A DNA stretch of 12,809 bases. Origin: an uncultured Lachnospiraceae bacterium (GTDB taxonomy: Bacteria > Bacillota_A > Clostridia > Lachnospirales > Lachnospiraceae). Made by a program: the position numbers and the translations under genes. The DNA is taken from positions 1 through 12,809 of the forward strand of contig CATLIP010000039.1 in assembly GCA_949957035.1 (NCBI GenBank). The letters run 5' to 3'. This document shows positions 6,544 to 12,809 of this stretch, one piece after another; within the stretch, counting starts at the first letter, position 1, and the number at the start of each line of letters is the position of its first letter. The notes below the pieces were generated by a model that made no database searches, was not told the origin of the DNA, and saw only the letters and a program-made list of their open reading frames with translations.

Positions 6544-6572
6544 TTGTAAAAGTAGAGCTTCTCCATTATACT
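6544..6572 (+). promoter_or_regulatory. Sigma-A-type promoter for the FMN oxidoreductase-holA-lepA-hemW operon
   Basis: TTGTAA (6544-6549) and TATACT (6567-6572) are separated by exactly 17 bp, each with at most two mismatches to consensus. It lies just after the terminator of the preceding operon and about 50 bp before the first start codon, which has its own GGAGGAAA ribosome binding site. A second TATAAT at 6585-6590 lacks a good -35. No operator-like repeat was noticed. Confidence 0.7.
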
Positions 6573-6620
6573 GAATCTATCATTTATAATTTCGGAAGAA
6601 GAAAACGGAGGAAAAGAAAT

Positions 6621-7634
6621 ATGACATATGAAGAAGTATTAAGCAGCGCAAGGACATGCATAGGCGACGTCTGTAAGGCATGCCCGGTATGTAACGGCAA
6701 GGCGTGCGGCAATAAGATTCCGGGGCCGGGCGCTAAGGGAAGCGGGACGGTTGCCATCCGTAACTATAACAAATGGCAGGAGATTTTTGTCAATATGGAT
6801 ACAATCTGCGAGAATAAGCCGGTGGACACAACCCTGGAGATTTTTGGAAGAACGTTTCAGGCGCCGATTTTTGCGGCTCCCATCGGAGCCCTGAAGCTTC
6901 AGTACGGAGACAAATACGACGACCTGGAATACAACGACATTCTGGTGTCAGCCTGTGCGGATGCAGGAATCGCCGCGTTTACAGGAGACGGCACCAACCC
7001 GGCAGTGATGGAAGCAGCGACAAAGGCCATCGGAAAAAAGAACGGAATCGGGATTCCGACCGTAAAGCCTTGGGATATCAATACCTTGAAGGAGAAGCTG
7101 GCGCTAATCAAGGATTGCGGTTCTTTCGCTGTGGCGATGGATATTGACGCCGCCGGCCTTCCTTTCCTTAAGAACCTGACGCCGCCGGCAGGAAGCAAGA
7201 CGGTGGAGGATTTAAAAGAGATTGTAGAAGCCGCCGGAGCGCCCTTTGTCGTAAAAGGAATCATGACTGTAAAGGGTGCGTTAAAGGCCAAAGAAGCAGG
7301 CGCGTCGGCAATCGTGGTATCAAATCATGGCGGGCGCGTCCTTGACCAGTGTCCGGCTACGGCGGAAGTGCTCGCAGAGATTGCAGGCGCAGTGGGAGAC
7401 GGCATGAAGATCTTTGTAGACGGCGGAATCCGTTCCGGTGTGGACGTATTCAAGGCCCTTGCCCTTGGCGCGGACGCAGTTCTTATCGGCCGTCCTTTCG
7501 TTACGGCTGTGTACGGCGGGGCAGCCGAAGGCGTTTTGGTCTATACCGCGAAGCTGATTGCGGAGCTTGAGGATGCCATGGCTATGTGCGGGGCACACTC
7601 TTTAAGTGAGATTACGCAAGACATGGTAAGATAG
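6621..7634 (+). CDS. FMN-dependent alpha-hydroxy-acid oxidising protein with Cys-rich N-terminus
   Basis: A 337-residue member of the FMN-dependent alpha-hydroxy-acid dehydrogenase superfamily (lactate oxidase, glycolate oxidase, lactate 2-monooxygenase relatives); it would oxidise an L-2-hydroxy acid to a 2-oxo acid in the cytoplasm. The TIM-barrel features are visible: APIFAAPIGA (81-90), VKGIMTVKGA with FMN-binding Lys212, SNHGGR (234-239) with the active-site base His236, DGGIRSG (267-273) and GRPF (290-293) for the FMN phosphate. The region where classical members have a D-x-P-x-x-G-x-R motif reads MDIDAAGLPF, so substrate range may differ. Residues 13-29 carry five cysteines spaced C-x4-C-x2-C-x2-C-x4-C, absent from textbook members. 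The start is set by GGAGGAAA before ATG 6621; the frame is open further upstream but over the promoter. holA follows after 3 bp. Lactate utilisation is a common annotation for such clostridial proteins but is not demonstrated by the sequence. Confidence 0.88.
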   Translation: MTYEEVLSSARTCIGDVCKACPVCNGKACGNKIPGPGAKGSGTVAIRNYNKWQEIFVNMDTICENKPVDTTLEIFGRTFQAPIFAAPIGALKLQYGDKYDDLEYNDILVSACADAGIAAFTGDGTNPAVMEAATKAIGKKNGIGIPTVKPWDINTLKEKLALIKDCGSFAVAMDIDAAGLPFLKNLTPPAGSKTVEDLKEIVEAAGAPFVVKGIMTVKGALKAKEAGASAIVVSNHGGRVLDQCPATAEVLAEIAGAVGDGMKIFVDGGIRSGVDVFKALALGADAVLIGRPFVTAVYGGAAEGVLVYTAKLIAELEDAMAMCGAHSLSEITQDMVR

Positions 7635-7637
7635 TCC

Positions 7638-8618
7638 ATGAAGAGTCTGAATGAAGATATTAAATCCGGGCAGTTTAAGAGCGTATACCTTCTTTACGGT
7701 GAAGAGGCTTATCTGAAGAAGCAGTACAAGGACCGGATGATGAAAGCTGTGATTCCGGACGGAGACACCATGAATTATGCCTGCTATGAAGGAAAAGGAA
7801 TCAATCCGGCGGAACTGATTGACTTGGCGGAGACAATGCCGTTTTTCGCAGAAAGACGGCTGATTGTGGTGGAAAACTCCGGATTCTTCAAGAACGCGAC
7901 GCCGGAACTGGCGGACTATATCAAAGGAATGCCGGATACTGCATGCATGATTTTCCTTGAAAATGAAGTGGACAAGCGGGGAAAGATGTACAAAGCAGTG
8001 AAGGACAGAGGACGCATCGTCGAGATGGGGCGGCAGGATGAGAAGACGCTGCTCTACTGGATTGCGGGCAATGTGAAGAAAGAGGGGCGGCAGATTAAGG
8101 AATCTGCGGCCCGCTATCTGCTGTCCAAGACCGGGACGGACATGGAGAATCTGGAAAAAGAACTGGAGAAACTGTTTTCCTATACCTTGGGAAACAGTGA
8201 GATTAGGGCAGAAGATATTGACGCAATCTGTACGACGCAGATTTCCAACAAGATATTTGATATGATAGAGGCAGTGGCGGCAAAGAAGCAGAGAAAGGCT
8301 CTGGACTATTACTATGATCTGCTTGCCTTAAAGGAGCCGCCCATGAGAATCCTGTATCTTTTGGCCCGCCAGTTCAGGCTTCTGTTAGAGGTCAAGGAGC
8401 TGATGGGAAGAGGAAACGACAAGGCTCAGATTGCAAAGACGGCAAAGCTTCATCCTTTCGTGGCGGGCAAATACATGCAGCAGTGCAAGAACTTTTCTAA
8501 GGCAGAACTTCGCAGTATCATGGAGGAAGCCGCCGCTGCAGAAGAGCTGGTGAAGACGGGGCGGCTCAACGACAGGCTGAGTGTGGAGATTTTCATTGTA
8601 AAATATAGCGGAACTTAA
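7638..8618 (+). CDS. holA: DNA polymerase III subunit delta
   Basis: Subunit of the clamp loader that opens the sliding clamp and loads it on primed DNA; works with DnaX and delta-prime at the replication fork. The 326-residue length matches the family. The N-terminal signature [11 protein letters not shown] (16-26) is the degenerate nucleotide-binding start of the delta AAA+ fold, which does not bind ATP. The middle contains the usual helical segments ([14 protein letters not shown] near 135-150; [23 protein letters not shown] as the lid helices) and the C-terminal collar includes [24 protein letters not shown]. It starts 3 bp after the upstream stop with only a weak ribosome binding site (GGTAAG), so translation is probably coupled to the FMN oxidoreductase gene. 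lepA follows. This neighbour order is classic for Firmicutes. Confidence 0.95.
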   Translation: MKSLNEDIKSGQFKSVYLLYGEEAYLKKQYKDRMMKAVIPDGDTMNYACYEGKGINPAELIDLAETMPFFAERRLIVVENSGFFKNATPELADYIKGMPDTACMIFLENEVDKRGKMYKAVKDRGRIVEMGRQDEKTLLYWIAGNVKKEGRQIKESAARYLLSKTGTDMENLEKELEKLFSYTLGNSEIRAEDIDAICTTQISNKIFDMIEAVAAKKQRKALDYYYDLLALKEPPMRILYLLARQFRLLLEVKELMGRGNDKAQIAKTAKLHPFVAGKYMQQCKNFSKAELRSIMEEAAAAEELVKTGRLNDRLSVEIFIVKYSGT

Positions 8619-8680
8619 AATTGATTGTAAAATCTGATTCCGAACAGATAAGAGCAGAAAAAAGTAAGGGGAACATTAAC

Positions 8681-10495
8681 GTGGCAGGAATAGAGCAGAG
8701 TAAAATTCGTAATTTTTGTATTATTGCCCATATAGACCATGGGAAATCTACGCTGGCGGACCGTATCATCGAGATGACGGGACTTCTGACCAGCCGGGAG
8801 ATGCAGTCCCAGGTGCTGGACAATATGGAGCTTGAGCGGGAGAGAGGAATCACCATCAAGGCACAGGCAGTACGCATTGTGTATCAGGCGAAGAATGGGG
8901 AAGAGTATATCTTTAATCTGATAGACACGCCGGGGCATGTGGATTTCAACTATGAGGTGTCCAGAAGCCTTGCGGCCTGTGACGGGGCAATTTTGGTGGT
9001 AGACGCCGCCCAGGGCGTGGAGGCGCAGACCCTGGCCAACGTCTATCTGGCGTTGGACCATGATCTGGACGTCATGCCGGTCATTAATAAGATTGACCTT
9101 CCCAGCGCAGAACCGGAGCGGGTCATGGAAGAGATTGAGGACGTCATCGGGCTTGAGGCCATGGACGCCCCTCGGATTTCAGCGAAAACGGGGCTGAATG
9201 TGGAAGAAGTGTTAGAGCAGATTGTGGAGAAGATTCCGGCTCCGTTAGGAGATCCGGCGGCTCCGCTTAAGGCGTTGATTTTCGATTCTTTGTACGATTC
9301 ATACAAGGGAGTGATTGTGTTCTGCAGAATCAAAGAAGGAACCGTCAGAAGAGGAACGCCGATTCTGATGATGGCTACCGGGGCGAAGGCGGAAGTGGTA
9401 GAAGTGGGATACTTTGGCGCGGGGCAGTTTATTCCCTGTGAGGAGTTAAGTGCCGGTATGGTAGGCTATATTACGGCAAGCCTTAAGAATGTGAAGGATA
9501 CCCGGGTGGGCGATACCATTACCAATGCGGCTAACCCTTGCGCAGAGCCTCTTCCAGGTTATAAGAAGGTCAATCCTATGGTATATTGCGGTATGTATCC
9601 CGCAGACGGGGCAAAATATCCGGATCTTCGGGATGCTTTGGAGAAGCTTAAGCTCAATGACGCATCTCTCCAGTTTGAGCCGGAGACGTCGATTGCTTTA
9701 GGCTTCGGGTATCGCTGCGGATTCCTGGGACTTCTCCATCTGGAGATTATCCAGGAGCGTCTGGAGCGAGAGTACAATCTGGATCTGGTGACTACGGCTC
9801 CGGGTGTTATCTATAAGGTGCATAAGACCAACGGCGACGTGATTGAACTGACCAATCCCTCCAATCTGCCGGATCCTTCGGAGATTGACTATATGGAGGA
9901 ACCCATGGTGAAAGCGGAGATTATGGTTACGTCGGAATTTATCGGGGCGATTATGGATCTGTGTCAGGAACGGCGGGGAGTCTATGACGGAATGGAGTAT
10001 ATCGAAGAGACCCGGGCAGTGCTTCGGTACCATCTGCCTTTGAATGAGATTATCTACGATTTCTTTGACGCGCTGAAATCCCGTTCCAGAGGGTATGCTT
10101 CCTTTGACTATGAGCTGGATGACTATGTACAGTCCAATCTGGTGAAGCTGGATATTCTCATCAATAAGGAAGAGGTGGATGCCCTGTCCTTTATCATCCA
10201 TGCGGATACGGCTTATGAGCGTGGGCGTAAGATGTGTGAGAAGCTGAAAGAAGAGATTCCGAGACAGCTTTTTGAGATTCCGATTCAGGCGGCAATCGGG
10301 AGCAAGATTATAGCAAGAGAGACGGTCAAGGCTATGCGTAAGGACGTGCTTGCCAAATGTTACGGCGGCGATATCAGCCGTAAGAGGAAGCTTCTGGAAA
10401 AGCAGAAGGAAGGAAAGAAGCGGATGCGCCAGGTGGGAAATGTAGAGATTCCTCAGAAAGCATTCATGAGCGTACTGAAGCTGGATGATAAGTAG
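8681..10495 (+). CDS. lepA: Elongation factor 4 (LepA), GTP-dependent ribosome back-translocase
   Basis: Translational GTPase that binds ribosomes and can move them back one step; acts in the cytoplasm or at the membrane and influences initiation under stress. The 604-residue length is standard. G motifs are intact: AHIDHGKST (16-24), RGITIKAQ (55-62), DTPGH (82-86), NKID (136-139) and SAKTG in the 170s. Later domains II, III, V and the LepA-specific C-terminal domain are present to the end ([16 protein letters not shown]). The start is a GTG at 8681, chosen because AAGGGG stands nine bases upstream and the family begins right before QSKIRNF; an in-frame TTG at 8621 would add 20 residues but lacks a ribosome binding site and lies 2 bp after the holA stop. 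hemW follows after 28 bp. Confidence 0.97.
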   Translation: MAGIEQSKIRNFCIIAHIDHGKSTLADRIIEMTGLLTSREMQSQVLDNMELERERGITIKAQAVRIVYQAKNGEEYIFNLIDTPGHVDFNYEVSRSLAACDGAILVVDAAQGVEAQTLANVYLALDHDLDVMPVINKIDLPSAEPERVMEEIEDVIGLEAMDAPRISAKTGLNVEEVLEQIVEKIPAPLGDPAAPLKALIFDSLYDSYKGVIVFCRIKEGTVRRGTPILMMATGAKAEVVEVGYFGAGQFIPCEELSAGMVGYITASLKNVKDTRVGDTITNAANPCAEPLPGYKKVNPMVYCGMYPADGAKYPDLRDALEKLKLNDASLQFEPETSIALGFGYRCGFLGLLHLEIIQERLEREYNLDLVTTAPGVIYKVHKTNGDVIELTNPSNLPDPSEIDYMEEPMVKAEIMVTSEFIGAIMDLCQERRGVYDGMEYIEETRAVLRYHLPLNEIIYDFFDALKSRSRGYASFDYELDDYVQSNLVKLDILINKEEVDALSFIIHADTAYERGRKMCEKLKEEIPRQLFEIPIQAAIGSKIIARETVKAMRKDVLAKCYGGDISRKRKLLEKQKEGKKRMRQVGNVEIPQKAFMSVLKLDDK

Positions 10496-10523
10496 GCTTC
10501 GATACAGGAGGCTATGATGTGAG

Positions 10524-11648
10524 ATGAAAGAATTAGAATTATATATCCATATCCCTTTTTGTATCAGAAAATGCCAATATTGTGATTTCCTGTCAGCTCC
10601 TTCCACCGGGGAGGAGCGGCGTGATTATGTGGTAGGCCTTTGCCGGCAGATCCGTTCCTATGGTGAGCTGGCAAAGGCTTATTATGTCAGCAGCATTTTC
10701 ATAGGCGGAGGGACACCCTCTATATTGGAGGGGGTACAGGTTCAAGGCATCTGTGAGGCGCTTTGGAATACATTTAGGATTGACTGTGGAGCGGAAGTTA
10801 CGATAGAAGTGAATCCCGGTACGGTGACAGAAGAAAAGCTGGCAGCATTTCAGCAGGCAGGCATCAATCGGCTGAGTATCGGCCTACAGTCCGCAAAGAA
10901 TGAAGAATTGAAGCGTCTTGGGAGAATCCATACCTATGAAGAATTTCTTGACACGTACCGGATGGCAAGAGAGAAGGGATTTAAGAATCTGAATGTGGAT
11001 CTGATGTCGGCAATTCCGGGCCAGAGGCTTACCGGGTGGGAAGAGACGCTGCATAAAGTCGCCAAGTTAAGGCCGGAGCATATCTCGGCGTATAGTCTGA
11101 TTATCGAGGAGGGGACGCCCTTTTATGAGAAATACGGCGGTGACAGAAAAGTTAATGCCAAAGGAGAGGATGCCGTCCCGTCTGTAGAGAAACTGCCGGA
11201 TGAAGAGGAAGAGCGGAGGATGTATTGGAGGACGAAAGAGATTCTTGGGCAGTATGGTTATCACCGTTATGAGATTTCCAATTATGCACTGCCGGGATAT
11301 GAGTGCAGGCATAATCTGGGATATTGGAACAGGACAGAGTATCTGGGAATTGGTACGGGGGCAGCTTCTTTTATGAACCACCAAAGATGGAGTGACAGGG
11401 AAACGCCGGAAATATTAAGCGTACGGGAGCAGATGGAAGAGTGTATGTTTCTGGGCCTTAGAAAGACGGCAGGAGTGTCGAAGACGAAATTCAGGAAAGA
11501 ATTTGGATGTGGGATGGATGAGATATACGGCGGGATACTTCGGAAGATGTATGGAATGGGATTGATGGAAGAGGCCGGTGATTTTGTGCGGCTGACTAAG
11601 CGGGGGATTGACGTGAGCAATGGGGTGATGTGTGAGTTTTTGCTATGA
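10524..11648 (+). CDS. hemW: Radical SAM heme chaperone HemW (coproporphyrinogen III oxidase-like)
   Basis: Radical SAM protein of the HemN-like group, thought to bind heme and deliver it to respiratory or other heme proteins; often misannotated as oxygen-independent coproporphyrinogen oxidase. The 374 residues include the cluster motif CIRKCQYCDF with Cys13, Cys17 and Cys20, the following Phe22 that marks HemW instead of the extra cysteine of true HemN, the SAM motif GGGTPS (61-66), the IGLQS segment and LNVDLMSAIPGQ. The HemW-specific HNxxYW heme-binding motif is present as HNLGYW at 263-268. A ribosome binding site AGGAGG lies upstream (10507-10512); the nearer ATG at 10513 stops after two codons. 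The gene ends the + strand operon; hrcA-grpE-dnaK, which often follow, are replaced here by a convergent gene. No separate + strand terminator with a T-run was seen. Confidence 0.95.
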   Translation: MKELELYIHIPFCIRKCQYCDFLSAPSTGEERRDYVVGLCRQIRSYGELAKAYYVSSIFIGGGTPSILEGVQVQGICEALWNTFRIDCGAEVTIEVNPGTVTEEKLAAFQQAGINRLSIGLQSAKNEELKRLGRIHTYEEFLDTYRMAREKGFKNLNVDLMSAIPGQRLTGWEETLHKVAKLRPEHISAYSLIIEEGTPFYEKYGGDRKVNAKGEDAVPSVEKLPDEEEERRMYWRTKEILGQYGYHRYEISNYALPGYECRHNLGYWNRTEYLGIGTGAASFMNHQRWSDRETPEILSVREQMEECMFLGLRKTAGVSKTKFRKEFGCGMDEIYGGILRKMYGMGLMEEAGDFVRLTKRGIDVSNGVMCEFLL

Positions 11649-11668
11649 ATCTGTATGTTGACTGGGAC

Positions 11669-11692
11669 AAAAAAGCCGGCGGGCAATCCGGC
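11669..11692 (-). terminator. Intrinsic terminator of the ATP-NAD kinase family gene
   Basis: Read on the minus strand, GCCGG (11692-11688), an 8-base loop, CCGGC (11679-11675) and six T (11674-11669) form a typical intrinsic terminator, 18 bp after the stop of the minus-strand gene. For the + strand (end of hemW) there is no T-run after the stem, so it mainly serves the minus strand. Confidence 0.75.
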
Positions 11693-11710
11693 CATCTCGC
11701 TCAATTTGTG

Positions 11711-12809
11711 TTAATGTCCATTGACCATATCAACACGATATAATACAGTCTCATGGCTGCTCACTCCTATCTTATAGTAACCGCACAGATATCTGTCCGT
11801 ATTTCTGTCGCCTGTGTCCACAAGCATAGGATTGCCCTTAAGACTTGCAAGCTTTTCCTTTGTGACAGCCAATATCAGATTTTCTTTTGACACCATCCTT
11901 ATAATCCGGGGGCTGATCTGCTGGTTCCCCCGGCCAAAGATAAAACCATTACCGCCTATACAGGTTACAATAATCCTTGCAGGTATGCCCGTTCCTAATA
12001 GTTTGCAGATGGATTGTTCGTCAACGTCTCTTAAAATGATTTTTTTCCCCTTTGCCACATCCACGCCCCGAAGCGTGCCATGGCCGTCTAATTTCTCCTT
12101 AAGGTAATAGGTGGTGCTCCCGGGTCCGATAATGTGTAAGGCTTGTTCGTTCATAGTAGAAATGATATAATCTGTGAGAAGTTCTCTGCCCGGCGAATCT
12201 CCCGGGCAGATTTCCTTTGCCTTTTGCAGCCTGCTTTTGTCATGGATACTTCGGAGAAATCCATACAAGGCAGGGGTTACCGAAGGATCGTTAAGCCGCG
12301 CTTCGTCTATATCCATGATTTCCCGGTATTCAAAGGGCATCCGGTCTTCCCGGATAAAGGCTCTTAGCAGCTCGCCTGCCTGATAGGGGCTTACGGCATA
12401 ACAGGCAGAGTACATCTTTACCCCGGCCGGGACAGCAAGAATCGGGAATTGTTCCCCCACCGCTTCAAGTATATCCCGCGCCGTACCGTCTCCGCCGCAG
12501 AAGACGAGCAGATCCACACCCTTACTTTTTAATAACTGCCCGTAACGCAGGGTATCCTCCTTTGTTGTGAGTTCCCCGTGTTTTCCAAGACTCTCGTATG
12601 GAATCTGAGCTTTTTTCAGTATATCTCCGCCCATTTCCCCCTGGGGGGCAATAAGATGGAAACCTATCTCATCTCTGATTCTGGTGATGCACTCGTACGC
12701 CCTTGCTCCGGCTGTTTTTTTATAACCAAGCCGAAATGCGGCCATGCGTCCGTCCGGGCTGTCACTGCCTTTCATACCCGCCTGACCGCCAAGCCCGGCA
12801 ATCGGATTA
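11711..12809 (-). CDS. ATP-NAD kinase family protein (COG3199-like), 5' truncated by window edge
   Basis: Predicted kinase of the NAD/diacylglycerol kinase superfamily; the group is annotated as ATP- or polyphosphate-dependent NAD kinase, which would make NADP. The frame remains open to the window end, and the codons before the ATG at 12775 read NPIAGLGGQAG, the family's N-terminal glycine-rich motif, so the true start lies outside and that ATG is internal. The hallmark GGDGTARD (nucleotide-binding loop with the conserved Asp) is at residues 94-101 counted from that ATG, followed by PVPAGVK-type loop LAVPAGVKMYSA at 113-124. A second signature GPGSTTYYLKEKLDG and TLRGVDV in the C-terminal half are typical of this subgroup rather than of housekeeping PpnK. 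It is convergent to hemW and has its own terminator. Activity on NAD is assumed from family annotation and is not certain for this subgroup, which also includes AcoX-like proteins. Confidence 0.88.
   Translation of the reverse strand, partial: NPIAGLGGQAGMKGSDSPDGRMAAFRLGYKKTAGARAYECITRIRDEIGFHLIAPQGEMGGDILKKAQIPYESLGKHGELTTKEDTLRYGQLLKSKGVDLLVFCGGDGTARDILEAVGEQFPILAVPAGVKMYSACYAVSPYQAGELLRAFIREDRMPFEYREIMDIDEARLNDPSVTPALYGFLRSIHDKSRLQKAKEICPGDSPGRELLTDYIISTMNEQALHIIGPGSTTYYLKEKLDGHGTLRGVDVAKGKKIILRDVDEQSICKLLGTGIPARIIVTCIGGNGFIFGRGNQQISPRIIRMVSKENLILAVTKEKLASLKGNPMLVDTGDRNTDRYLCGYYKIGVSSHETVLYRVDMVNGH

Noticed and set aside
6522..6620. 33-codon N-terminal extension of the FMN enzyme
   Set aside because: It starts inside the upstream terminator and runs across the best promoter; the ATG at 6621 has a proper ribosome binding site and fits the family start.
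8621..8680. TTG start adding 20 residues to LepA
   Set aside because: No ribosome binding site; the GTG at 8681 has AAGGGG at good spacing and matches the usual LepA N-terminus.
9698..10606. 302-codon open frame on the minus strand opposite lepA
   Set aside because: It lies antisense to the conserved C-terminal half of lepA and has no ribosome binding site or recognisable domain; it is a shadow of lepA codon usage.

Overview
The window looks like a chromosomal segment of a Gram-positive anaerobe of the Bacillota, most likely Lachnospiraceae (Blautia, Dorea or Mediterraneibacter-like). The reasons are strong AGGAGG-type ribosome binding sites, an Lpl-type sugar transporter with a lipoprotein binding component, a CD3324-type small regulator, and the Firmicutes core gene order holA-lepA-hemW. 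The taxonomic placement is inferred from gene families and style, not from a search.

Region 1 (1-4139, + strand) is the 3' part of a carbohydrate-uptake operon: a permease cut by the window edge, a 579-residue solute-binding lipoprotein, and a cytoplasmic GH32 beta-fructosidase. Together they suggest import of sucrose, fructo-oligosaccharide or a similar fructoside, with cleavage inside the cell. The partner permease and any regulator should lie upstream of the window. The transport ATPase is also absent and is commonly encoded elsewhere for this type.

Region 2 (4156-4991, - strand) is a compact barnase/barstar pair: a lipoprotein-anchored barnase-family ribonuclease followed 2 bp later by a barstar-family inhibitor. 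It converges on the sugar operon across a perfect 12-bp hairpin. All five main catalytic residues of barnase can be placed in the toxin.

Region 3 (about 5125-6523, + strand) is an accessory operon. It has an extended -10 promoter, a leader, a short ORF that appears split by a one-base shift, a 90-residue Mor/CD3324-type helix-turn-helix protein, and an unrecognised 253-residue protein, and it ends in a good intrinsic terminator.

Region 4 (6544-11648, + strand) starts at a clear sigma-A-type promoter. It holds an FMN-dependent alpha-hydroxy-acid oxidising protein with a cysteine-rich N-terminus, then holA, lepA and hemW. rpsT, gpr and spoIIP, often found between holA and lepA in relatives, are not there.

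Region 5 (11669-12809, - strand) is a convergent gene for an ATP-NAD kinase family protein with its own terminator; its N-terminus runs off the window end. No tRNA, rRNA, CRISPR array, insertion sequence or integrase was found.
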